This document shows, piece after piece, positions 1 through 5,873 of a DNA stretch of 7,051 nt; the first letter of the stretch is position 1, and each line of letters opens with the position of its first letter. The position numbers were made by a program, and so were the translations under genes. The stretch comes from Pseudomonadota bacterium (GTDB lineage: Bacteria; Desulfobacterota; DSM-4660; Desulfatiglandales; B25-G16): contig JADFWK010000167.1 in assembly GCA_015223015.1 (NCBI GenBank), positions 1 through 7,051 on the forward strand, in the 5' to 3' direction. Under the pieces are notes generated by a model, which did not search any database, was not told the DNA's origin, and saw only the letters and a list, made by a program, of their open reading frames with translations.

Positions 1-341
1 AGGCCTGCCCTGGCGCGACACTTCTGGAATACAGTGTGGTCGTTACAGTATTTCGTAAGTAAGCTCTTTGTACTCATCCTTTGCATGCCAGGTCTGGGCC
101 AGGGGCATAATCCAAAAAAAAGACACCCATACCCTGCAAGAAGCTTTAAAATCAATAGGTTAGCTTTCACTATGACGTGACACTGATAATAAGTGGGGAC
201 ATACCTAAAGTGAGCTATAAGGCCGTAACATTAGGAAAAGATTGATGGACAATGATAGGCTCGTGAAAAAAAGGAAGACTAGTTTTAAGAAACTTTAATT
301 CACTTTATGTTTTTTGGCACACTTGAGTTCATGCAGACGAT
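1..341. other. Intergenic region downstream of lpxC; no gene seen
   Basis: I find no convincing coding region here. The first 40 bases are GC-rich and contain a short inverted repeat (ACACT at 18-22, AGTGT at 33-37). The phrase at 3-14 (GCCTGCCCTGGC) resembles the GC-rich repeat near 5690. A second weak palindrome has arms ATGCC (85-89) and GGCAT (104-108). Poly-A at 113-121 reads as poly-T on the minus strand, but no stable hairpin precedes it in the lpxC direction, so I do not call a terminator. The part nearest lpxC holds degenerate TTTAG-type repeats, listed separately. Confidence 0.6.
204..309. repeat. Degenerate inverted pair of TTTAG(N)CAC-type repeats
   Basis: CCTAAAGTGAGCTA at 204-217 is the reverse complement of TAGCTCACTTTAGG, the same phrase found at 5526-5548 and 5874-5910. 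About 80 bases further on, 293-309 reads CTTTAATTCACTTTATG, a degenerate copy in the opposite orientation. The pair therefore faces inward, as the better preserved pair in the glyQ-glyS gap does. It lies 35-140 bases past the lpxC stop codon. The right copy differs at several positions and could be coincidental in AT-rich DNA. Confidence 0.45.
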
Positions 342-1265
342 TCAGGCGGAGGCTAAGTCAAGGGCACCGAAGGATGGTATCTTCAACCAGCTACATTCTT
401 GCCTATTCTTAAACCGTACCACCTCCCAATACTTTTCCTGTGCCATGAATTTTCTGAGTAATTGCTGATTTAAGGTATGCCCCGATCGTTCCACCACAAA
501 ATGTCCGATAGGTATATGGCCGATGATCGCCAAATCACCTATGAAATCAAGGATCTTATGCCTCACAAACTCATCTTTGTACCGCAACCCATCCTCATTT
601 AGGACCCTGAATTCATCTACTACAATAGCATTATCCAATGATCCGCCCTGAGCCAGTCCATTATTCTGGAGCGTCTCAACATCTTTCAAGAAACCAAATG
701 TCCGCGCCTTACTGATCTCTTGAATAAAGCTGGATTGCGAAAAGGAGAGTTCGTAAGTCTGATCTTTTATCAAGGGATGATTAAAGTCGATCTTATACGT
801 TATCTTTAACTCGTTAGAGGGATAAAGGTGTACTGATCGATTGCCATCCTCAACCTTAACTGGTTTCTTCACGACGAGGAATTTCTTATTGCTATTTTGT
901 ACGGTAACCCCGGCGTTTTTTAGGAGAAAGACAAAGGGGGCAGAACTACCGTCCATGATGGGAACCTCTCCGCCATCGATCTGCACGAGGGCATTATCGA
1001 TTCCCATACCAAAAAACGCAGCCATAATGTGCTCTACCGTGGAAACACTATATCCATTAAAACCAATAGTGGTAGCCATATTCGTGGCAATTACATTGTC
1101 AAAAGAGGCCTTGACAATAGAACAGGGTGATATGTCAACGCGTTCAAAGGTTATCCCGCTGTTGGGTGGTGTTGGCTTAATAGTGAGCTTAAGCTTTTTG
1201 CCAGAGTGAAGACCTATCCCCGTGCAACTGATCTCCGATGCCACTGTCCGCTGTCTTAGATCCAT
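342..1265 (-). CDS. lpxC: UDP-3-O-acyl-N-acetylglucosamine deacetylase LpxC
   Basis: Cytoplasmic zinc amidase that deacetylates UDP-3-O-(3-hydroxyacyl)-GlcNAc, the committed step of lipid A synthesis. The 307-residue product matches the family length (about 305). Visible family motifs are the N-terminal TGIGLHSG (15-22), STVEHIMAA (75-83) with presumed zinc ligand His79 and catalytic Glu78, DGSSAPF (105-111), the ARTFGF loop (187-192), GGSLDNA (207-213), VRHKILDFIGDL (234-245) with His236 and Asp240 as the remaining zinc ligands, and SGHTLN (261-266) with the catalytic-site His263. Both duplicated alpha/beta domains appear complete. The ATG start is fixed by a GAGGAG Shine-Dalgarno five bases upstream and by homology at the N-terminus. 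It is divergent from mltA and appears monocistronic here. No residue expected for catalysis is missing. Confidence 0.97.
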   Translation of the reverse strand: MDLRQRTVASEISCTGIGLHSGKKLKLTIKPTPPNSGITFERVDISPCSIVKASFDNVIATNMATTIGFNGYSVSTVEHIMAAFFGMGIDNALVQIDGGEVPIMDGSSAPFVFLLKNAGVTVQNSNKKFLVVKKPVKVEDGNRSVHLYPSNELKITYKIDFNHPLIKDQTYELSFSQSSFIQEISKARTFGFLKDVETLQNNGLAQGGSLDNAIVVDEFRVLNEDGLRYKDEFVRHKILDFIGDLAIIGHIPIGHFVVERSGHTLNQQLLRKFMAQEKYWEVVRFKNRQECSWLKIPSFGALDLASA

Positions 1266-1270
1266 AGCAA

Positions 1271-1276
1271 CTCCTC
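1271..1276 (-). promoter_or_regulatory. Ribosome binding site of lpxC
   Basis: Minus-strand GAGGAG followed by the five-base spacer TTGCT and then ATG. It is the best Shine-Dalgarno in the window and fixes the lpxC start. Confidence 0.8.
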
Positions 1277-1335
1277 AAACCATAGAAGATTGGTGCGAAA
1301 CAAAAAACTTTCCAAAGGCTATATATAAAGCAAAT

Positions 1336-1344
1336 AGTGTACCA
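1336..1344 (-). promoter_or_regulatory. Candidate extended -10 promoter element for lpxC
   Basis: The minus strand reads TGGTACACT, an extended -10 (TGn followed by TACACT, close to TATAAT), about 70 bases upstream of the lpxC ATG. At 17 bases further upstream only TTTATT is found, a poor -35, which is tolerable for an extended -10 promoter. The surrounding DNA is AT-rich and offers other weak candidates such as the TATATATA run at 1320-1327. Inferred from sequence only. Confidence 0.3.
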
Positions 1345-1563
1345 TAATGAAAACGATTAATAAAAACGCCACGGAGTTCGGGTAACTAGTTGAAATGATA
1401 TATGATTATGAAAGTGAGACTCACGGGGCGGTTCATGTGGTTATATTAAAAGTGTGTCACATTTGCCACATGTTTGGTGTGGAATCGACACAATCGTATC
1501 AGCTCACAGAATTCAGGTAGGGTTACCTTCTTTTCATTGGCCTTGTTCGTAGGCTAGAAAATG

Positions 1564-1683
1564 CTTCACCTGCCCGCTTGTGCCTTAACACCGATTTGCT
1601 TCTTCAACCATGCACTAAACAGCCGCAATAACCTGTTCTTTCGATATATTCTCACGTCTCCCATGGCAGGCGGGTTTGTGAAG
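1564..1683. repeat. Interrupted inverted repeat CTTCACNNNCCCGC / GCGGGNNNGTGAAG
   Basis: The left arm CTTCACCTGCCCGC (1564-1577) is complementary to GCGGGTTTGTGAAG (1670-1683), apart from the three central bases. The arms enclose about 92 bases. The right arm's GCGGGTTTGT resembles GCGGGTTCGT at 5729-5738 and ACGGGTTTGT at 5676-5685, which suggests a shared dispersed repeat family. No direct repeat flanking it is evident. Confidence 0.4.
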
Positions 1684-1701
1684 TGGACCTACAATCTCTG
1701 G

Positions 1702-1737
1702 ACCCTGAACCCCTTAACCCTCAACCTATGAACGGTT
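1702..1737. repeat. Short tandem-like tract of AACC-type units
   Basis: The tract is built from degenerate 7-8 base units ending in AACC: CTGAACC, CCTTAACC, CTCAACC, then TATGAACGG. It belongs to the same family as the tracts at 5591-5617 (reverse orientation) and 5816-5843. The ten bases at 1699-1708 (TGGACCCTGA) also recur exactly at 5512-5521, beside the glyS start. It lies about 120 bases upstream of mltA. Its function is unknown. Confidence 0.6.
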
Positions 1738-1842
1738 ACAGTGCAGCAGACTACTGATCACCGACCCGTACAAGGTGGATTGATAGACCATCACATACTA
1801 TATCCCGTGCTTTTTTCCTTGTATTTTGACAAGATTTGCATC

Positions 1843-1848
1843 TAATAT
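1843..1848 (+). promoter_or_regulatory. Candidate -10 box (TAATAT) for mltA
   Basis: TAATAT lies seven bases before the mltA ATG at 1856. TTGTAT at 1819-1824, 18 bases further upstream, could serve as a -35. Transcription would then begin at about the start codon. The perfect TTGACA at 1826-1831 is only 11 bases from this -10, so it cannot pair with it at normal spacing. Weak call. Confidence 0.25.
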
Positions 1849-1855
1849 CTACTCT

Positions 1856-3067
1856 ATGTTGCATACGTTACGCTATCTTTCAGTATTGATAATCGTTTCT
1901 AATATTCTCGGTTGCTATCCTTTGATCAAAGAAGAGATCAAAGAACCGACCCAGAGCCTTAAAACGATACGGTATTTTTGGCCCGAATTCCAGGATGACA
2001 TGGACATAGATTCCCTTGCACTAGCCCTCGAGAGAAGCTTGCAATATATGAACCGGCTGAACCCCGAGACCGTCTTTACCTATGGACCCGATACCTATAC
2101 CGTTGAACACATCCGGCAATCATTGGAAACCTTTTTGCAAATTATCAGCCAAGACTATGATATTGACCACTTTAATCGCGAGCTACGAGAGAGATTTTTG
2201 CTCTATAAAGCAGCTGGCTCTCAGGGAAGCAAAAAGGTCCTCTTTACCGGATACTTTGAGCCAATTTTGAAAGGGAGCCTTGAGCGTGATTCGGTACACA
2301 GATATCCCATTCATAGAAAACCGCATGATCTTTTGAAAATTGATTTGGGGCTCTTCCGCCCTGGATTAGAGGGACAGCGGATAGTGGCCAGAATAGATGG
2401 TGAGAGGTTAATTCCTTATTATACTCGTCAAGACATAGCCGAAGGAAGCGTACTGGAAGGAGAAAACCTCGAAATCGCTTGGCTCAAAGACCCTCTGGAT
2501 GTAGCTATACTGCAGATCCAGGGCTCGGGCACGATAGCTCTGCCTACCGGAGAGTCAATCACGGTTGGTTACAGTGCCTCCAATGGGCATCCTTATAGAA
2601 GTATCGGCAGGTATCTCTTGGATAGAGGATATATTGAACCTGAAGATCTATCCCTTCAAACCATCAGGTCATTCCTCAACCAACACCCGCATATTAAAGA
2701 TGAGACATTGAATTATAATCCATCTTATGTCTTTTTCCGATTGCTCGACAACGGGCCCCTTGGCAATATTGGTGTTCCTGTCACGCCTGGACGATCTCTT
2801 GCCCTAGACAACAGGTTGTTTCCAAAAGGGGCTCTCGCATACATCCGCTGCCAGATGCCCATAGTAGGCGAAGATGGAAGTATAGTCGCATGGACCCCCT
2901 TTTCCCGGTTCATCTTGAATCAAGATACTGGAGGGGCAATAAAAGGTGCGGGCCGGGCAGACATCTTTTGGGGTAGCGGAGAATATGCAGAGGTGGCTGC
3001 AGGCCACCTGAAGCATGAAGGGGAGATCTATTTCTTAGTGCTAAAACCAGATTCAGATGCCGAATGA
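1856..3067 (+). CDS. mltA: Membrane-bound lytic murein transglycosylase A (MltA family lipoprotein)
   Basis: Cleaves the MurNAc-GlcNAc bond of peptidoglycan with formation of 1,6-anhydroMurNAc; expected on the periplasmic side of a membrane as a lipoprotein. From the ATG at 1856 the product is 403 residues. It opens with a lipoprotein signal (MLHTLR, a hydrophobic core, then ILGC, lipidated Cys20). The MltA domain shows FTGYFEPI (130-137), DVAILQIQGSG (215-225) and GYSASNGHPYRSIGRYL (238-254). The C-terminal 3D domain carries its three signature aspartates in LDNRLFPKG (Asp318), DTGGAIKG (Asp357) and RADIFWG (Asp369); the family's catalytic aspartate lies in this domain. An in-frame TTG at 1826 would add ten residues before the signal peptide; I reject it. 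No Shine-Dalgarno precedes either start. It is convergent with glyS, and its TGA overlaps the left 9-bp direct repeat of the inserted element. Confidence 0.93.
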   Translation: MLHTLRYLSVLIIVSNILGCYPLIKEEIKEPTQSLKTIRYFWPEFQDDMDIDSLALALERSLQYMNRLNPETVFTYGPDTYTVEHIRQSLETFLQIISQDYDIDHFNRELRERFLLYKAAGSQGSKKVLFTGYFEPILKGSLERDSVHRYPIHRKPHDLLKIDLGLFRPGLEGQRIVARIDGERLIPYYTRQDIAEGSVLEGENLEIAWLKDPLDVAILQIQGSGTIALPTGESITVGYSASNGHPYRSIGRYLLDRGYIEPEDLSLQTIRSFLNQHPHIKDETLNYNPSYVFFRLLDNGPLGNIGVPVTPGRSLALDNRLFPKGALAYIRCQMPIVGEDGSIVAWTPFSRFILNQDTGGAIKGAGRADIFWGSGEYAEVAAGHLKHEGEIYFLVLKPDSDAE

Positions 3068-3075
3068 AACGATTA
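3067..3075. repeat. Left copy of 9-bp putative target-site duplication (AAACGATTA)
   Basis: AAACGATTA recurs exactly at 3378-3386, and the two copies bracket the inverted-repeat element. The first A is the last base of the mltA TGA stop codon. A direct 9-bp duplication is what several DDE transposase families leave on insertion. Confidence 0.75.
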
Positions 3076-3377
3076 GTAACGTTCAAAAGTTGTGGGAAGG
3101 CTTTAATCTTCAATAAGGTATCAGATAGGCGAATTCCCTCAAGGCGCTATCCATCCTGTTATGATGAGGTGGCCAATCTTTGAGGGTTTAAGAAACACCT
3201 CATTAGCTCTATGAGTTCTGTGCAGTAAACCCTCAAAGATTTGGCCACTGCCGGCACCGGTGGAATTCCTCCAGGATATCGCCTTTCAGGAACAGGCCTA
3301 TCTGCTGTAGAAAGGATATCAAACAGTTGTCGCTCTATATTGAATAATTCATAAAGCCACAACTTTTGAACGATACC
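3076..3377. mobile_element. MITE-like fold-back element between mltA and glyS
   Basis: Terminal inverted repeats of 20 bp match at 19 positions: GTAACGTTCAAAAGTTGTGG at 3076-3095 against the complement of 3357-3376. Inward, further blocks pair in the same order: 3101-3105/3352-3356, 3109-3115/3338-3344, CAGATAGGC at 3122-3130/3296-3304, 3134-3152/3274-3292 (15 of 19), and a long stem at 3169-3190/3226-3248 with a single one-base bulge. The apex at 3191-3225 holds CTCAT/ATGAG. The whole unit is thus one imperfect palindrome. It is flanked by AAACGATTA on both sides. No transposase is encoded, so any movement would need one in trans. A minus-strand frame of about 67 codons crosses it (3159-3362), beginning only with TTG and matching no family I know. 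IS families with 9-bp duplications (for example IS4-type or IS1-type) are possible sources, not identified here. Confidence 0.8.
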
Positions 3378-3386
3378 AAACGATTA
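3378..3386. repeat. Right copy of 9-bp putative target-site duplication (AAACGATTA)
   Basis: Identical to 3067-3075. Its last three bases (TTA, 3384-3386) are the TAA stop codon of glyS on the minus strand. One extra C (3377) lies between the terminal inverted repeat and this copy. Confidence 0.75.
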
Positions 3387-5459
3387 AGCAGAGAGTTTAG
3401 ACAAATCAGCTACTTGAAGAAAAACATCCTGTAATTGACTTAATAATTCAAGCCTGTTTTCCCTTATTTTCCTATCCTCAGCCATGACCATCACGTGAGA
3501 AAAAAGCTCATCGATGACAGGGGCTAAGGTAGCCATTTCATTCAGGGCCTCAAAGTAATTCTCTTCGTCTATCTCCCTTTTTGCCTTATCTCTTACCTGC
3601 TGAAAAGTGCTCCACAAAACTTCCTCACTTTTGCTCTCAAAGAGCTCAGGTATTACCTTATGAGTTCTCTCAAAACCTCTTACCATGTTGGCGATACGTT
3701 TAAAGGCTGTGCCTAGTGGTTCAAAAACGCTCGAGTGGCCCCTAAACCTTTGAACTGCCTCAATTCGTTTCTCTACTTGATGCAGGAAGCTAAAATCGGT
3801 TGCCACAACTGCATCAATGAAATCATGAGTAATACCTTCAGATAAGAGCATATTCTTCAAGCGATCCTTTATAAAATAAAGCACCTTATCGATAACCTTT
3901 CCCGAGTCGAATGTAAGAGTCTCGCCCAAAACCGACCCTGCTTTGCTCACAAAATCCGGTATAGAAAGAGTAATTTTCTTATCTCTAATCATCCTGATGA
4001 TAGCCAGTGTCTGCCGCCTGAGGGCATAGGGATCCGCTGTTCCGGTTGGCTCAAGGCCTATTGCAAAAAATCCCACGATCGTATCCATCCTATCCGCCAT
4101 GCCCACAATTGACCCGATAAGCGATTCAGGTAGATTACTATCTGCTTGACTCGGTAGATAGTGGTCTGAAATAGCCCGACACACATCTTCAGGGTGCCCA
4201 TCAAGTCTGGCATATATTTCACCCATTACACCCTGAAGCGATGGGAACTCCATGACCATATCAGTAACCAGGTCACATTTACACAGCCTCGCAGCAAGCC
4301 TTACTTCATGTATCTTCTCTGGCGCTATCTGCTCAGCTAAGTATTCGGCTAATGTGGTAAAACGTTGTACCTTGGCAAAGGAAGTCCCCAGTTGGGCCTG
4401 ATAGATAACCGTTTTCAAATCTTCGAGTCTGTCCTCGAGGGGCCTCTTTCGATCTTCTTTGAAAAAGAAATCCGCATCTGCCAACCTGGCCCGCAGAACT
4501 CTTTCATGCCCTTTTCGAACAACGGATTCATCCCGGGCAACTGTATTGTTTACTGCCACGAAATGTGGCATCAGTCGGCCGTCTTGGTCACAAATGGAAA
4601 AATATCTCTGATGCTTTTTCATGGGCGTTATGAGCACGGGGTCAGGTAAATTAAGGAATTCCTCATCAAAACTACCACAAACAGCAGATGGAAACTCCAC
4701 CATGTTGGCCACAGTGGACAGCAGCTCGGGATCTTTCAAGATTATTCCCGATACCGTCTTGGCCGCCTCCACCGCAGCTTTTTCAACTTCCCCTTCCCTT
4801 TCTGTTTGATCAATAATCACGGAGCTTTCCTTCATTTTCTCTAAATAATCCTGAAGGTTATGTATTTTCATAGTTTGGGGTGCCATAAACCGGTGCCCTC
4901 TCGTTTTATCTCCGCTCTTCACTCCAGCCACCTCAAAGGGGATAACCTCCCTATTATAAAGCGCGAGCACCCAGTGGATAGGCCGAACAAAAGAAAATGT
5001 TTCATATCCCCAACGCATTGACTTTGGCCACGGAATACTTGCAATCAGTTCGGGCAAGGCCTCAGAGAGTATTTCTCTTGTATGCCTCCCGGGCATTGTA
5101 CGTTTAACATAGAGGTATTCACCTTTCGGTGTCTCTATAATCTGCAGCTCATCGACAGAAACACCCTGTTTTTTCGCAAAACCAAAAGCAGCCTTTGTAG
5201 GGTTTCCTTGTTCGTCGAAGCCGGTCTTTTTCGGAGGCCCTGTCATCTCTTGGACCGTATCTTCCTGTTTATCGGCAATTGCCCTGCCGACCAAAACCAA
5301 TCGTCTCGGAGTTCCAAAGGTAGCAAGGCCTTCCTTCATCTCGATACGCTTATCTCTCAAATAGGATTCTGCCAATTGCCTTAGTTCTTGGAGACCCTGC
5401 TCAAGATATCCTGAGGGGATCTCTTCCGTGCCTATTTCCAAAAGTAGTTCACCAAACAT
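3384..5459 (-). CDS. glyS: Glycyl-tRNA synthetase beta subunit
   Basis: Beta subunit of the alpha2-beta2 glycyl-tRNA synthetase. It supplies tRNA(Gly) recognition to the catalytic alpha subunit encoded upstream by glyQ and acts in the cytoplasm. At 691 residues it matches the usual ~690. Family motifs include LLLEIGTEEIPSG (5-17), FGTPRRL (48-54), PWPKSMRW (143-150), RPIHW (159-163), KKHQRYF (281-287), HERVLRARLADADFFF (318-333), the HD-like region KCDLVTDMVMEFPSLQGVMG (394-413), ADRMDT (455-460) and GLEPTGTADPYALRRQ (468-483). FKRIANM (586-592) opens the C-terminal DALR-type anticodon-binding domain. I chose the ATG at 5459 because AAGAGG lies four bases upstream and the protein then starts at the conserved MFGELLLEIG. 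An in-frame TTG at 5480 would add seven residues. The gene is intact. Its stop codon lies in the right 9-bp repeat of the neighbouring element. Confidence 0.97.
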   Translation of the reverse strand: MFGELLLEIGTEEIPSGYLEQGLQELRQLAESYLRDKRIEMKEGLATFGTPRRLVLVGRAIADKQEDTVQEMTGPPKKTGFDEQGNPTKAAFGFAKKQGVSVDELQIIETPKGEYLYVKRTMPGRHTREILSEALPELIASIPWPKSMRWGYETFSFVRPIHWVLALYNREVIPFEVAGVKSGDKTRGHRFMAPQTMKIHNLQDYLEKMKESSVIIDQTEREGEVEKAAVEAAKTVSGIILKDPELLSTVANMVEFPSAVCGSFDEEFLNLPDPVLITPMKKHQRYFSICDQDGRLMPHFVAVNNTVARDESVVRKGHERVLRARLADADFFFKEDRKRPLEDRLEDLKTVIYQAQLGTSFAKVQRFTTLAEYLAEQIAPEKIHEVRLAARLCKCDLVTDMVMEFPSLQGVMGEIYARLDGHPEDVCRAISDHYLPSQADSNLPESLIGSIVGMADRMDTIVGFFAIGLEPTGTADPYALRRQTLAIIRMIRDKKITLSIPDFVSKAGSVLGETLTFDSGKVIDKVLYFIKDRLKNMLLSEGITHDFIDAVVATDFSFLHQVEKRIEAVQRFRGHSSVFEPLGTAFKRIANMVRGFERTHKVIPELFESKSEEVLWSTFQQVRDKAKREIDEENYFEALNEMATLAPVIDELFSHVMVMAEDRKIRENRLELLSQLQDVFLQVADLSKLSA

Positions 5460-5463
5460 ATAG

Positions 5464-5469
5464 CCTCTT
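5464..5469 (-). promoter_or_regulatory. Ribosome binding site of glyS
   Basis: The minus strand reads AAGAGG, then CTAT, then ATG (5459). It supports the ATG over the TTG at 5480. Confidence 0.6.
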
Positions 5470-5505
5470 ACCGCCACCAAAGATGGTAGATTGTAATTAT
5501 TAGTC

Positions 5506-5527
5506 CTGAAATGGACCCTGATTTCAG
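5506..5527 (-). repeat. Perfect 7-bp hairpin upstream of glyS
   Basis: The minus strand reads CTGAAAT, an eight-base loop, then ATTTCAG. The stem ends 46 bases before the glyS ATG, so it would fold in the leader or intercistronic RNA. There is no T-run, so it is not an intrinsic terminator. No known riboswitch or T-box features were recognised. Its left edge overlaps the start of the TTTAG array. Confidence 0.4.
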
Positions 5528-5548
5528 TGAGCTAAAGTGCCTAAAGTT
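5526..5548 (-). repeat. TTTAG(N)CAC repeat array, left copy of inverted pair
   Basis: On the minus strand this reads CTTTAGGCAC followed by TTTAGCTCAC, two units of the TTTAG-N-CAC family. It faces the four-unit array at 5874-5910 in the opposite orientation, about 325 bases away. Confidence 0.7.
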
Positions 5549-5588
5549 GAAGCGGAAATAAAACATTTATTGTTACTACTCAGATTTT

Positions 5589-5617
5589 CAGGTTCAGGGT
5601 TCAGAGTTCACGGTTAG
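5589..5617 (-). repeat. AACC-type tract, left copy (reads GGTTCAG on plus)
   Basis: On the plus strand it is built from 7-base units GGTTCAG, GGTTCAG, AGTTCAC, GGTTAGT starting at 5591. Its complement shares CTGAACC units with the tract at 5815-5843, so the two tracts form an imperfect inverted pair. Confidence 0.65.
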
Positions 5618-5696
5618 TCGTCTTGCGTTTTGTTCATATCCCCTAAGATAATTGATGAGTACATGAATGGCATTACGGGTTTGTCTGGCCTGCCTT

Positions 5697-5733
5697 CCCG
5701 CCATCGGCTTCGCCTTCAGGCAAGGCGTGCGGG
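5697..5733. repeat. GC-rich two-level palindrome in the glyQ-glyS gap
   Basis: The inner hairpin is CGCCTT-CAGGC-AAGGCG (5711-5727), six perfect pairs. An outer stem CCCGC (5697-5701) pairs with GCGGG (5729-5733), leaving an asymmetric internal loop. Base composition is far more GC-rich than the surrounding AT-rich spacer, in keeping with an inserted dispersed repeat. The flanking phrases ACGGGTTTGT (5676-5685) and GCGGGTTCGT (5729-5738) are near-direct repeats. Not recognised as a known RNA. Confidence 0.55.
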
Positions 5734-5814
5734 TTCGTAGACATCTTTGAACTCTTTTGGAAATATATACTCTAATCAGGTTATCAAGGTTCATTGCTGG
5801 TTGATCTCTAACTT

Positions 5815-5843
5815 TGAACCTTTGAACCGGGAACCCCTGAACC
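5815..5843 (+). repeat. AACC-type tract, right copy
   Basis: GAACC occurs four times at 5816, 5824, 5831 and 5839, with a 7-8 base period (TTTGAACC, TTTGAACC, GGGAACC, CCTGAACC). It is inverted relative to the tract at 5589-5617 and in the same orientation as 1702-1737. Confidence 0.7.
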
Positions 5844-5873
5844 TGTGTTCATAATCCATATCTTATCCTTAAT

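Larger units (their letters stand above)
1266..1855. other. Divergent lpxC-mltA intergenic region
   Basis: This ~590 bp spacer holds the 5' regions of two divergent genes. The lpxC side (1266-1400) is AT-rich and contains the ribosome binding site and the candidate promoter. The middle (1400-1560) has only short palindromes: GTGAG-A-CTCAC at 1413-1423, CCACA/TGTGG at 1466-1482, and AGGTA/TACCT at 1515-1528. From 1564 to 1737 lie an interrupted inverted repeat and an AACC-type repeat tract, listed separately. I see no gene. A 15-codon frame starting near 1400 has no ribosome binding site and is not called. Confidence 0.6.

Noticed and set aside
113..121. Poly-A (poly-T on minus) as an lpxC intrinsic terminator
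   Set aside because: No stable GC-rich hairpin immediately precedes the T-run in the direction of lpxC transcription, and it lies over 200 bases past the stop.
841..1209. Plus-strand open frame of 122 codons within lpxC
   Set aside because: It is the complement of the strongly conserved LpxC coding sequence and encodes no recognisable protein; shadow frame.
1399..1445. Fifteen-codon peptide, and a loose likeness to the short hairpin near the ORF of group II introns (GAAAGTGAG...CGGTTC)
   Set aside because: No ribosome binding site, no other intron domains, no reverse transcriptase, and the left half of the expected outer stem is missing.
1450..1497. Repeated TGTG/CACA phrases as a sigma-54 promoter or CRP-type operator
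   Set aside because: Neither strand gives GG and GC dinucleotides at -24/-12 spacing, and no TGTGA-N6-TCACA symmetry is present.
1826..1831. Perfect TTGACA upstream of mltA as a -35 box
   Set aside because: The nearest good -10 (TAATAT at 1843) is only 11 bases away, and positions at 16-18 bases give no -10-like hexamer before the start codon.
3159..3362. Minus-strand frame of 67 codons inside the fold-back element as a possible transposase remnant
   Set aside because: It begins only with TTG inside the terminal inverted repeat, matches no family I recognise, and runs over DNA constrained as a palindrome.
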